Below are positions 34,527 through 47,646 of a stretch of DNA of 64,000 nucleotides, piece by piece. Under the pieces are notes generated by a model. The model worked only from the letters and a program-made list of their open reading frames with translations, searched no databases and was not told the DNA's origin. Position 1 is the stretch's first letter. Each line of letters starts with the position of its first letter. The DNA is from Quercus robur (Eukaryota; Streptophyta; Magnoliopsida; Fagales; Fagaceae), in assembly GCF_932294415.1 (NCBI RefSeq), contig NC_065544.1, forward strand, positions 23,349,351 to 23,413,350, written 5' to 3'. A program made the translations under genes and the position numbers.

Positions 34527-37500
34527 ATGGATAGGAGTTGGATGAAAATTATGAATAGAAGGTCACGAGAATATCTAGATGGAGTCCAACAGTTTCTGAA
34601 TTTTGCATCTAACCATGCACAACAGGACGGAACGATTTCATGTCAGTGTAGAAAATGTGTGCATACAAATTCGTGGCCTATAGATGTCGTACATGCTCCC
34701 TTAGGTTTTTAATGGGGAATCATCATCTGCAAAAACTTCTTCTAAAATTCCTAATAGTCATGTCCAAGAAAACTTGATAGAGTATACCGATCTTCGTGAC
34801 ATGTTGCATGACATGTTCCCCATACAAGATATGGCATCTAGGCCAATGAAAGAAGTCCCTATTGTGCAACAACCCATAGAAGGTCCTAATCAAGATGCAC
34901 TTTGGTTTATGAAATTACTTGAAGATGCTAATCAACTTTGTTATGAAGGTTGTAAGCATTTTAGCAAATTGTCAACCATTGTGCATTTGTACCACATGAA
35001 GTGTCTTAATGGTTAGACCAATAAATCATTTACTATGTTGCTGCAATTTTTGCTTGATTTTCTTCCTTCAAATGCTAAGTTGCCAAAAGATTGTTATGAG
35101 GCTAAGAAGATTATTAAGGATTTGGGCTTGAGCTATGAGAAGACTCATGCTTATCCTAAAGATTGTATTTTATATTGGAAGGAGAATGCCAAACTTAAAG
35201 CTTGTCCAAACTGTAACCGTTCAAGATAGGAAAGTAATGAGTCTAAAGGTCAACAAAGTACTAATGCTTCCTCCAAGAAAAGAAAGAAGAAAGCTGCAAA
35301 GATCTTACGGTGGCTCCCCTTAAAGCCAAGATTGCAACGACTATTTATGTCTCCAGAAACAGCCAATCATATGAAGTGGCATACCAATGGTCATGTGAAT
35401 GACAAGTTACTGAGGCATCTTGCTGATTCTAAAGCTTAGAAATCATTTGACTCTAAGTATATAGAGTTCTCATCCGAGCCTCGTAATGTGAGGCTTGGAT
35501 TAGCAGCCGATGGATTCAACCCGTATGGAAATATGAGTAGTACTCATAGTACATGGCCTGTCATTTTTATCCCATACAATCTCCCTCCATGGATGTGCAT
35601 GAAAAAGTCTTCTTTCATGCTATCATTATTGATTTCTGATCCAACCTCGCCCGGGAACAATATAGACGTGTACTTACAACCCCTAGTAGAAGAACTGAAT
35701 GAGTTATGGGATGTTGGAATAGAAACATTTGATGTGTCTTCCAAAAAATCATTCCAAATGCATGCTGCATTATTATGGACCATAAATGATTTTCCTGCAT
35801 ATAGTGATATCTCGGGTTAGAGGACCAAAGGTGCTCTTGCATGTCCCCCTTGTAACTATGATAGTCAGTCTCGTTGGTTAAAATATGGAAGGAAATTTAG
35901 TTACATTGGACATAGGCGATTCTTGGATAGTGATCATAAATTCCGTAAGCAGAAAAATTCATTTAATGGGCATGTTGATACGAGATCAGCTCCTATTACA
36001 GTATCTGGAGGGGAAATCATGTTACAAACAGATGCTGTAGCCGATCATGTGTTTGGAAAGTGATAGGCCAAGAATGTATTGACCCATTTGGTAAATTAAT
36101 TAATTAATTAGCCAAGTTAATTAATTAGATTAAATTACATGCAATAAGCGTGGTTGCACCAAAAAAAATCACCAAATAAACTAAATATAACGGAAATTAA
36201 ATTTGACACGATTGATTTGTTTACGAATAGGGAAAACCACTGAAGCAAAACTCCATCGAGTGAATTTAAGGTCACCACTCCCGAAAATTCTCTATTATTA
36301 AAACAAGCGGTTACAAGTAAAGGAATCTTAATACCTTATACCAACCTACAGTCGAACCCTTACCTCAATACACAATTGGACTGGTAATCTAGTGACAATC
36401 TCTCCTTTTCAATGCACGGCTCCCAGTACGTGACTAACCAATCAATGCATGAATCCAAGTACGTGACTAACACACCAACTTGAGAAGGATTTTGGCTGTA
36501 AAGTTCTTTAGTTCATCCATACGATAAAAATCAAGAAGCTCCTTGGTTACAAAATTCTACAGCATACAAATGCATCAGCTTCTTCAAGAGAAAGATGAAC
36601 TAGGGCAAATTGTCTCCAGTCACAATATGCTTGCAACAACAAGTGCAAGCACCTTATGACGGCCCTTAAAATAATCCTTCTATATGTCTAGAGTTGTGAG
36701 AGAAGAAAACCTAAACACAGCTTAGATATGCGTGAAAAAAAATTCTGAAAAACTGATTTTCGTAATTCTCGATAGATACAGCTATCGAGCTTATCTGTAG
36801 ATCTTCACATTTTAAATCTCGATAGGTACATCTGTCGAGCTATCTATCGAGCTTTAAAACACAGCACTTCTTCTCTTGATTCTTGAACAGATTTGCATGA
36901 CTTCAATACTTGGACTTGAACTCTTATTCCTTAAAGTATTAAACACATTCTAGATCTACCCAATTACAAGTAAAGTGTGTTTTGTCAAAAGATTAACCAA
37001 TTCTAAATGACATATGTTCTTAACATGATCCACATATGTCCTAACGGGAAGAAAACAATTAATTTGCCCAATAAAAGAAAAAGAGGAAGGAAGCCTTAAC
37101 TGTGTGGAAGAAGAGAAGTATATTTTTCACCTTACCTTATTGGGAGCACCATGTGTTGCGTCACAATCTTGACGTGATGCATATTGAAAAGAATGTAGTC
37201 GATAATATAATCAGCACATTGTTGAACTTAGATGGCAAGACAAAGGATAACTTGAAGGCACGTCAAGACTTAAAGGATATGGGTATAAAAAGTGAACTTC
37301 ACTTGGAAAAAGTTGGGAATGATCAAACACGTATGCCACATGCCTGCTACCATATGAATGCTAGTGAAAAGAATGGTTTTCTGCAAGTTTTGAAGGATGT
37401 AAAAATGCCATATGGATACTCTTCAAACATCTCACGTTGCATTAAACTCAAAGAACGTAAGATTAGTGGGATAAAGAGCCATGATAATCACATCTTAATG

Positions 37501-39187
37501 CAACAACTTTTTCCGATAGCAATACACGAATCTTTGCCCCCTGAAATGAGTAGGCATTTAATTGACTTATCTTATTTCTTTAGGGAGATATGTTCCAAAG
37601 TACTAAATATGGAGGAACTTGGGACTCTTGAGAAGAGAATTGCATTGACATTGTGTGAATTGGAAAGGATATTCCCTCCCTCTTTCTTTACAGTGATGGT
37701 ACATCTAGTCGTGCATTTAACTAGCGAAGCCAAAGTTAGTGGCCCAATTCATTATCGTTGGATGTATCCCATAGAGAGATAACACATATGGTAACTTGGT
37801 CTATTTAGTTTTGTTTAACTTATCAATTTCCTATTGTTGATCTTGGGTTTTCCAATAGGTACTTGTCAAGACTTAAGTCTTACGTGCATAATAAAACTTA
37901 TCTAGAAGGCTCAATTGCAAAAGGGTATATAGCAGAGGAATGTTTAGCATTCTACTCACGCTATTTTAAATTTGTTGAAACTGCATTCAATTGGCCTGTA
38001 AGGAATGTCGAGGAATCCATGGGTGCGATGGTGAGCATTACATTAGATTCAAATTCATGGATCCAAGCACATTGTTATGTGCTATTCAATTGTGAAGAAA
38101 TCACCCCATTTCACAAGTAAGTAATATGTCATTGCATATCCTTTCATGACATTCAAATACAATATTCTAACTTAACACTAACACGTTTGTCTACATAGGG
38201 TACACATAGCGGAGATCAAGGTTGATTTCCCTTTTCATGTAACTGATGATGTTTTTCAAAAGCAGCACATGGAGAAATTCTGCAGCTGGTTAAGGAACTA
38301 TATAAGTAAAGCATATATATAAAACTTTATTATCTATATATAAAACTTGGTTGTAACATTTTAGATAGCATACTTATAATAAACGTCATTGTCTATAATA
38401 GGTGATGTCAATGGATGCATTTGAGAAAAAGAAACTCTCTGATAAAGTCATATAGCTTGCTCGATATCCAGATAATGAAGCAAAACAGTTCAAGCATTAT
38501 GTTATAAATGGTTTGAAGTTTTACACCTAAGATTCTGAGGCAACTAGGAAAACTCAAAACAGTGGAGTTTGTGTTGTTACTGAAGGTGGTGCTACTTATT
38601 ATGGTGTACTAATCGATATTATTGAGTTGAACTACTCTAACGAGTATTGATATGTACTATTCAAATGTCAATGGGTTGACGTTATTAGTGGGAGAGGATG
38701 CAAAAAAGATGAGTTTGGATTTCCCCTTGTCAATGTTTCACGATTGATACACATGGGTGATCGATTAATTGACGAGCCTTAAGTATTAGCATCTCAAGCT
38801 TTACAAGTGTTTTATGTGGAAGGTGTGAGACATAAAAATCGGGCGATGGTGGTCAAAACAAAACCTAGGGAGGTGTTTGATATTGGTTTTAATGCTTCAT
38901 ATGATAATGATGATGATGATGATGAAGTGGGTACCTATCTTGAGAATGTCCCTTATAATATAACTATTCATGATACATGTGATGATGCAAATGACAGCCA
39001 TGCTTGGGCTCAAGTTAATGAAGAAGGAACCATTTATGATACACCGTTGATCATTGAGAATGAATTGCTTGAACAAGACTTTATCGATGATGAAGAGCTT
39101 AATGATGATGTTTATGAGTCTAATGATGATGAGTCCAGTGATGATGACTCCAATGATGATGAGTCTAGTGATGATGAGTGTAGTTAA
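34527..39187 (+). pseudogene. CACTA transposase (TNP2 type), decayed
   Basis: The N-terminus (34527-34712) reads MDRSWMKIMNRRSREYLDG and has ISCQCRKCVH, the transposase-associated domain of plant CACTA elements. TNP2 transposase sequence follows (34774-36060; RLGLAADGFNPYG, WPVIFIPYNLPPWMCMK). After a solo LTR insertion (36061-37046) it continues with HHVLRHNLDVMHIEKNVVDN and a DUF4218-type region (37102-37782; SYFFREICSKVLNMEEL, HLVVHL), a short spliced piece (37863-38120), a DUF4216-type region (about 38560-38880) and an acidic tail. Conserved Trp codons have become TAG near 35016, 35438 and 35818, and other stops occur (near 38528 and 38780). The protein would cut and rejoin CACTA ends; this copy cannot. 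Confidence 0.85.
36061..37046 (-). mobile_element. Solo LTR in the TNP2 gene, minus orientation
   Basis: The 986-bp insertion splits the transposase. Read on the minus strand it starts CGTTAGGACATATGTGG (TG altered to CG) and ends CTTGGCCTATCA. The flanks are GAAAG (36056-36060) and GGAAG (37047-37051), a 5-bp duplication with one mismatch. Short motifs such as CTCGATAGGTACATC and TCTATCGAG recur. No internal domain is present. Confidence 0.7.
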
Positions 39188-40257
39188 TACTTTTGTTATC
39201 ACTCATTATATTTTTTCCTTAATGATTAGAGTTTCAAAACCTCTCTCTGGTTAGTTTCTTCTCCTTAAAATTATATGTCAATGTTTGTGTGTTTTTTCTT
39301 AAAGAATTGCTAAGATTTAGCTTTCAAAAAGATTGCAATTACTAACTTATTATCAAAACTTCAGGTTGGAGTGGGCATCTAGTATGTGGGAAATGTTATC
39401 ATTTTATAATAAAGTCATGCATGTGCTGTAGAGATGTCTTGCATTTGTCAGAATCCAAGTGAGGACCATAACTTTTTCTCCTCTATTTGCCTTTTTTTTT
39501 TTTTTTTTTTTTTGCATAATTGAAATGTGTAGTAGCTCTTATGTGGGTGTCAGTATGCTATAATCTAGCTTAAGTTTGTTTATAGAAACTTAAGTTTGTT
39601 TGCAAGATTTAGTTGCAAGATTTAGTTGTGCATATGTATATAGAAACATCTATTAGGCATATAGCTTGTCATTGATGCTTATTTCTTAGAACTGAAATTT
39701 GGTTTTTTTTACTATTATGTATATAGAAACATCTATTAGGCATATAGCTTGTCATTGCTGTTATAATTTTTTTTTTTGCTGTTGAGCCAACATGTTCAAG
39801 CTTTATGTTTCTTTTCCCTTTTAATTACTAAGCTTTTATTTGGACTATGTAGTTCTGCCAAAGGGTATAATTTTGATTTTCTTTTTGGTTGATGGTTTTA
39901 GATGCTCGTTGGAGATGTGACAATTACAAAAGATGGTGCTACAACACTGAAAAGTTGCTATAATTTTTTTATGGTTTTTTGTGTACAGAGAACTACATTT
40001 GAACAACCGCATTTTTTGGAAATGTTGAAGGATTTGTTTAAATACTTTGAAACTATTGATTGTGGTATTAGCTTGGAACTTTGATGATGGTTATAGACAA
40101 TGTTATATATTTGACAATATATTTCTTTGTTAATATAATGTTAGTTTGGAGACATTTGTGGTGTTATCTAGTTACATTTGTGGTATTGTCTTAGTGGAGC
40201 TAAAATTATTACAGGTTATTTGTAATAGAAATGTGGTTTTAGAACCCAAGAGGAAAA
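39188..40257. other. CACTA 3' region, no gene seen
   Basis: AT-rich DNA after the transposase. A 35-bp direct repeat around TATAGAAACATCTATTAGGC occurs at about 39638 and 39720. One short frame (39902-40084) has no recognisable relative. Confidence 0.4.
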
Positions 40258-40690
40258 AAAAAATTAACCTATAGCAACAGGCAAAAACCGCCACTGAAAG
40301 ATTAAAATTATAAAATAATTGAAGACCTATAGCAGTGTTTATAGCTTGCTACTAAAGCCTCACACATATAGCAGCGAGCATAACCACTGCTAAAAGATGC
40401 ATAGAGTCTGCTGTTTAATAAGCCTTATAGCAGCACTTATTGCCCGCTGCTAAAAGGTCACTTGACCTGAATGGTAACCTCATATGGCGATGGTTTTCAG
40501 CCCACCGCAATAGACCAAAAGCGCCGCTAAATGGCTGATCTATTGCAGCACTTTTTGTTACCGCCGCAATAGATCTATAGCAACACCGCAACAGTGGCAA
40601 GTAGAACCACCGCAATAGCACCCGCCACTAAAGGTCAAATGGACCTTCAGCGGCAGTTTTGGCCCACCATAATAGTACAGTTTTTTTGTA
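40258..40690. repeat. CACTA right subterminal repeat array
   Basis: Many copies of CTATAGCAGC, CCGCCGCAATAG and related sequence in both directions mirror the left array. They lead into the right terminal repeat TTTTTTTGTAGTG. Confidence 0.8.
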
Positions 40691-41597
40691 GTGACAATAA
40701 TATTTTTTTAACCCAAAACTTTGTAATAATTTGTTGTGATTTAACACAGTTGTATTTTTTATTAGTAATTTTCTTTACATGATGGACATGTATCCCACTA
40801 ACTTCCTTTTGTTTTTATTTTTTTATTTTTTCTTCACTTTTTTCTCAGGCACCCACATTTCTTTCCCAGTCCCATCAAATATATTTTCTTTTCCTCCACT
40901 CACCATCTTGTCTCTTCTTCAGCTCTTCTTCTTCACCTAAAACTAAAAGATAGTTGACAAGAAGAAAGAGATATATTACACACAAAATGAGAGAAGAAGA
41001 AGCCACAGCAATAAAGGAAGAAGCTTGTGGTAGAAGAAGAAGAAGCCTGCAACAACAGTGGGTTTATGAGTTTATGTTGGAATTGAAAATTGCACATTTG
41101 ATTTAGAATTTTGCAATCTAATTGGTAGGTTAGAATTTGGAGGAAAGGAAAAGAAAGAAGAATTTGAGGAAGAGAAGAGAGAAACCTGAGAGAGAAGAGA
41201 GATTGAGAGCTGCAACAGTAATAAAATAGAAAAAGGAAAAGAAATTATTTAAATATTCTTCATCAGTGTGAATGCATAATTTTTTTTTTTTTTTTTTTTT
41301 ACTACAGTGCACAGCCAAAGATGGTTGTGAACTGTAGCTGAGAAGCTAAAATATATACATTTAGCTCCATCAATGTGCTCCCATTTTTGTAGTTGGTGGT
41401 GCTAAAAATAGCAATTTAGCTTTTAGCACCACCAATACTAAAGCTCTAATGCACAGCTGGTTTTCAGCTTGTTTTCAATGAAATTCTTGATTATCCAAAA
41501 AAAATATAAAAAATAAAATAAAATAAAAAAGTCAAGAATGTAACCTGAAATTTGCACTGAAGGGAGAGGCAAATTGAAAGTGGAAGATAGATTGAGA

Positions 41598-41631
<34 letters not shown>
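41598..41631. repeat. (AAT)n microsatellite
   Basis: About eleven AAT units, just right of the Harbinger-like element. Confidence 0.95.
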
Positions 41632-41635
<4 letters not shown>

Positions 41636-41909
41636 CTACAACAAGAGGAAAATATCGAAGAAAAATAATAGTAACAACAACAACACTGACCACATACACA
41701 GGTGACATTTTTGGTGAGAAGCTGAAGTGCTTACCAATTGATTGAATGCCGAAAAACATCAAAATGAAGGCATAAGCTCAATTGGAGAGAGACTGCAGGT
41801 GGGTTCATGCAATTTTGGGTTGAGAATAAGCTGAACATTTGAGATTTTTAATGCCATCACTTTAGAGCTAGGCTTCACAGAGAGTGACTTAGGGGGAGAT
41901 ACATTGTGC

Positions 41910-42813
<904 letters not shown>

Positions 42814-43819
42814 GATTACAAGTAGAGACATAAGATGATGCCACTTTTGAAACCTATTATTAGATGCAAAAACACTAATGAGCATGTGCATATCAAGCCG
42901 GAGGGGAATGTCGTTGCTCATCAAATAGCAAATATGCCTAGGGCTAGGGGTGTCCAAAGACCCGCATCAACCAACCCGCCCGCCCGAAACCGCCCGAACC
43001 GAAGGTCCACGGGCGGCTCCGAATCCAGCTACGGTCGGTCACGGATTGGGAAGAAAACAACCCGAATAGGTCGGTTCGGATCCAGGTTTCAAAATATTTC
43101 ACCCGGAAAACCCGAACCGACCGAATATTTATAATAAAAAAAAAAAAGTAGATTTGACATTTCATTTCAGTGATTCAGTCTTCAGTCTCCAGAACAAGAC
43201 AGCCCATGCCTTGCCCAGCCCGAGACTCAAAGCTCACACCTTCCCAACATAAACATCAGCCGTTCATCACAAAATAAAATTTAAAATGAATGGTCTTGAT
43301 GAGAGTAAGACAGACCATGATATGACCGGTTCAGTGGCATAATAATATATTTTAAACCAACGGCTATAATCTAAGATGAAAAGGAAATCTAACGGTGAGA
43401 ATTAAATGGGAAGATCTGATATCTCTCAACTAGTCTCAAGAGTCTCTTCAGCCTCCACTCTTCTCTTCAGTTTTCGCTTCAGAGACAGACACCCCTAATG
43501 GACATGGCTTCCCTTTCACGCCTCCTCCTTCCCTTTTCACTCTTCCTCATCTCTTCAGTCTTCATTTCTTCAGTCTCAGACTCTCGGGTCTTTACTTGCT
43601 CTCTCAAACTCTCTCAAACTCTCACAATCTCACACTCTATAAAGTCTAAACCGTTTCCCCAAATCCAAAGTTCCAAACTACTGTTTCTCCAAAATCCAAA
43701 TCCAGATTCTAAAGAACAAACCCTAGCCGCCTCCAATGCCGTTACCCAGTCCCCTCTCCGCCTCCAACGCCTAGCGCCACCGCCGCTGCCACTCCTCTTT
43801 CCATAGCTACCGCCGGAGT

Positions 43820-44430
43820 CATCTCGTGTACTCTTCACTGAGTCAATAAGGTAATTTTTCTTTGTTTCTCATCTTTCTTTTATGTTAATCTCGTTGGTTT
43901 CATTTGTGATGGAAGTCAAATGTTCAAATCAAATAAACCCAAAGATTCATACTATGAAACCCTAACTAAAAAAAACTTAGAAACCCTAACTACTTAACTT
44001 TTGTTCTGTGTTCTTTTCTTTAATCAATTTTGATCCTGTTTTAATTTTATACAGGATTGAAAGCTAACTCCCAAGTATCATTATCTGCCCTCAAGTATGA
44101 GCTTGCCATACACCCACGGTTTCCTCATCCCGTGTACTCTTCACTAAGTCAGTAAGGTAATTTTTCTTTGTTTCTCATCTTTCTTTTATGTTAATCTCGT
44201 TGGTTTCATTTGTGATGGAAATCAAATGTTCAAATCAAATCAACCCAAAGATTCATACTATGAAACCCTAACTAAAAAAAACTTAGAAACCCTAACTATT
44301 TAACTTTTGTTCTGTGTTCTTTTCTTTAATCAATTTTGATCCTGTTTTAATTTTATACAGGATTGAAAGCTGATTCCAAGTATCATTATCTGCCCTCAAG
44401 TTTAAAACCCATACACCCACGGTTTTCTTC
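43820..44430 (+). repeat. Duplicated leader exon-intron unit of the hAT
   Basis: A 306-bp unit is repeated in tandem (from CGTGTACTCTTCACT at 43825 and again at 44131), about 97 percent identical. Each unit holds a splice donor (AATAAG or AGTAAG before GTAATTTTTC) and an acceptor (TTTTATACAG before GATTGAAAGC), so each encodes an intron of about 200 bp. The transcript leader can therefore be spliced in more than one way. Confidence 0.85.
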
Positions 44431-45299
44431 AAGGTATGGTTTTTGCATTCCTTTGTATTTAGTTAAAAAAAAAAAAAAAAATGTAGTGACTGACTGACTG
44501 GTGATTGTTCATTTGTTTGATATTTCTTTTTACAAAAGGGGCAGAGTAATTTAAATGATAAATAGAATGTTGAAAGGGAAACTATTGAATGTAACTCATT
44601 AGAGTTGTTTTTAAAGTTTTAGAACATTTACCTTGCTTTGTATGAGAAGATTGTTATGATGTGATTAGTAGAATGTTGAAAGGGAAACTACTGATTTAGT
44701 TCATGAGAGTTGCATTAATGTGGCTTGCAGATGCTTTTGTTTTTGTTTTTCTATTAGTTTGTAGCTTTGTATGTTCTGTATTGCCCAAATTAGACAAGGT
44801 TTATTTCACATTTTGGTCATAGCATCTTATGGAAGTTTTAGTCTACCTTGCTTTGTTTTTAACTCATTTAACACCTAGAAGTTGATTATATGAGAAGATT
44901 GTTATGATGTGAACAAAGTTGATTTAAAATTTTGGTTATAGCATCTTATAGAAGTTTTAGTTTGCTTTGTTTTGTTTTTAACACATTTAACACAAGTTTT
45001 AGAACATTTACCTTGCTTTGTATGAGAAGATTGTTATGATGTGATTAGTATGATCATGCAATTTGTCACTGCTAAGAAGAGATCTATGATCTTGCATGTC
45101 CCTAATTAATTTACTTCATTGAGTTATCTGTGATCTTTCTTTCTAATAATCTCTTTTGATTATGTTTATTAAAATGTTTGCTTCTAGGATACTGGTTTTC
45201 CTTTTTGGTGTGTGTGCTTATTATTTATTATTATTATTAAAGCTATTAATTATACTTGTTACTCTAGTTTGCTAATATGTATTTTTGTTTTTTTAGGTC

Positions 45300-47646
45300 A
45301 TGGAAACCAACACTAATGAACCCTTTGTCCAAACACCAGCTGCTACAGAAGATGATATTCCCACCCAAGTTGAGGATTCTGCTGCTACCCAAGCTGCTTC
45401 CCAAGCTGAAGCAGCTGCTGCTTCTGAGTTGCCCCCAGTTCCACCATGCCAAGTGAGTATGACAGCTCCTGTTAGTGGTAGTTGTAGTGGTAGGAAAAAG
45501 TCTGTTGTTTGGGGTCACTTTGAAAAAGTAAAGATAGGTGAGGGTGATACTAGTAAGACTAAGGCTATCTGTAATTATTGTCAAAAATCTTATAATGCTG
45601 ATAGTAAGAGTTGTGGTACCAGTAATTTGTTAGCTCATGTGCCAATATGTCCCAAGAACCCTAATAGAGAAGATGTAGTTAAAGGGCAGAAAACATTAGC
45701 TTTTGTACCCAAAAAGGATGGAGAAGACGGATTGCACCTTGTGTCAACATCCTTTTCTGTTGAGGCTTGTAGAAAGGCATTGGCTGAAATGGTTATAATT
45801 GATGAGTTGCCTTTTAGGTATGTCGAGGGGTATGGGTTTAAGAAATTTGTTAGAACCTTGCAACCTAAGCTTAGATTAAAGGATATCCCATCTCGTCAAA
45901 CTGTGGCTAGGGATGTGATTGGCATTTATAATAGTGAGAGAGAGAAGCTAAGGAAATCCTTGAAGGGTTGTAGGGTGTGTCTCACTACGGACACATGGAC
46001 TTCTATTCAAAATTTAAATTATATGTGTCTGACTTGTCACTTTATTGATGATGCTTGGAAATTGCATAAGAGAATTCTAAATTTTTGTCAAGTTGAAGAC
46101 CACAAGGGGGAGACTATAGGTAGAAAGATTGAGATGTCGTTGCGTGAGTGGGGTATTGATGGGATATTTACCTTGACAGTAGATAATGCTAGCTCAAATT
46201 TAACAACAATTAAATTTCTGCAATGGGTGACTAAAGATTGGAATGGGGCAGTTTTAGGAAATGAGTACATGCACATGAGGTGTTGTGCCCATATCCTAAA
46301 TCTCATTGTGGGGGAGGGTTTAAAAGAGATAGATGCATCTGTTGCTAAGGTGCGTGAAGCTGTGAGGTATGTGAAGTCCTCACCCAATAGAAGTCAAACT
46401 TTTAAGAGTTTTATGGAGAGGTTAGGTATGGAGTCCAAGAGTCTTCTCAGTCTAGATGTACCTACTAGGTGGAACACGACCTATATCATGTTAGAAACTG
46501 CTGAAAAATTTGAGAAAGTGTTTCTCCGAATGGATTTTGAAGATGATGGTTATTCGTCGTACTTTAGGACCAAGGAAGATAGTGGTGGTTTGGGGTCTCC
46601 ATGTATGATTGATTTCCAAAATTGTAGGGTGTTTGTGACTTTCTTAAGGCTGTTTTATAATGCAACAAAGAAATTTTCTGGTTCATTGTATGTTACTTCA
46701 AATGCCTTCTATGATGAGATCTTTGTTATTCAGGAGAGTATTTCCAATTTAGTTAAATCCCAAAACACTCTCTTGAAAAGCACAGCCACAAACATGCAAA
46801 CTAATTTTGAGAAGTATTGGGGGGAAGGGGAGAAAATTAATCCTCTTTTCTATGTGGCTGTGGTCTTTGATCCACGAAAAAAATTGAGGTTTTTGAAGTT
46901 TTCATTTTCTGAAATTTATGGGAATGCAGTTGCTGAAGTGATGGTTGATAAGGTGAAAGACCTTTTGTTTAAGTTGTATAATTTTTACAATTGTATTCAT
47001 TCACCAAATGTGCAAGATCAAAGTGGGAGTGAGAGGACAGAATTGGAAACTGATGCTAGTGATCCATATGTTATGGTTCACTCGCGATATGAGCGTTTTT
47101 TGCAAGTTGAGCAATCTGTAGGTTGTAGTAATGAGCTTGAGAGGTATTTGGCTGAAAACTGTGATGGTAGAAAGGATGCAAATTTTGAGATATTGGAGTG
47201 GTGGAGGGACAATTGTAATAGGTACCAAGTGTTGTCTAAAGTAGTTAAGGATGTGCTGGCTGTGCCAGTTTCCACTGTTGCATCTGAGTCAGCATTTAGC
47301 ACTGGAGGTCGAATTGTTGATCCATTTCGAAGTGCATTATCTCCTCTCATGGTTCAAAACCTTGTATGTTCACAAAATTGGCTTCAAGCCACAGTTCCAA
47401 TTTCTCATCGCCAATCAAGGGATGATGTTGAGGCATTGGAGGAGGAGTTACTTGACTTAGGTAATATGCTTAAATTCTGAAACTTAGTGTATTAATTTTA
47501 TTGAACGTCTCATGTATTCAAGCAAAATTTAATCTATTGTGTTTATTTCCTATTATTTTCTAGTTTTAAATCAACAACCAGCAAATACAAGCTCAAGCAA
47601 GGGTTCCACTTCAGGCAAACGACCCTTGATTAGCATTGATGATTAA
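45300..47646 (+). CDS. hAT transposase, BED-finger type, intact
   Basis: The main exon (45300-47460) begins right after an acceptor (TTTTTTTAG, 45289-45297). It encodes an acidic N-terminus, then a BED zinc finger with Cys91, Cys94, His113 and Cys117. An RNase H-like catalytic core follows, with Asp231 (TTDTWTS), Asp295 (TVDNASSN), the CAHILNL motif (329-335) and DVPTRWNTTY. A DUF4413-like region and the C-terminal hAT dimerisation segment follow, with Glu663 in ASESAFSTGGR. All three expected catalytic acids are present. The frame runs on to a stop at 47478-47480. A donor at 47461 and acceptor at 47562-47563 would instead join a second exon (47564-47646) ending SGKRPLISIDD, giving about 747 residues. 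There are no internal stops. The protein would excise the element by cut-and-paste in the nucleus. Its ends and target duplications match, so it is probably the cognate transposase. A domesticated RICESLEEPER/DAYSLEEPER-like gene is less likely. Confidence 0.9.

Larger units (their letters stand above)
21659..40693 (+). mobile_element. CACTA (En/Spm-type) transposon, 19 kb with nested insertions
   Basis: It starts CACTACAAGAAATTTGTAC and ends TTTTTTTGTAGTG, giving CACTA/TAGTG inverted ends that share the GTACTATT segment further in. A 3-bp duplication ACA flanks it (21656-21658 and 40694-40696). Both subterminal regions carry many short repeats around CCGCAATAG, typical of CACTA transposase-binding arrays. 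Inside are a decayed TNP2 transposase (34527-39187), a Copia-type element without pol (23429-30815), a Mutator-type MITE (31356-32101) and a solo LTR (36061-37046). Without these insertions the element is about 9.9 kb, a normal CACTA size. Confidence 0.9.
21364..41446. mobile_element. Harbinger-like element split by a CACTA
   Basis: The left end is GAGCATCCACATTGGTGGAG. The right end, on the other strand, is GAGCTTTAGTATTGGTGGTG. TAA flanks both sides (21361-21363 and 41447-41449), the usual 3-bp target of PIF/Harbinger elements. Only 295 bp (left) and 753 bp (right) belong to it; the CACTA transposon fills the rest. The right part has purine-rich GAAGAAGAAG sequence and no transposase, so it is non-autonomous. 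Confidence 0.55.

Noticed and set aside
38897..39202. An isoleucine-rich minus-strand frame
   Set aside because: It is the complement of the GATGAT-repeat acidic tail of the TNP2 gene.
40258..40690. Possible relation between CTATAGCAGC repeats at the CACTA end and CTATAGTGGCG repeats of the Mutator-type MITEs
   Set aside because: The shared part is only CTATAG plus GC-rich bases; spacing, ends and target duplications differ.
43498..43806. A 102-residue frame starting MDMASLSRLLLPFSLF, resembling a secretory signal
   Set aside because: It lies in the hAT leader, is serine/leucine-rich because of CT-rich sequence, and overlaps the region that would be untranslated leader.
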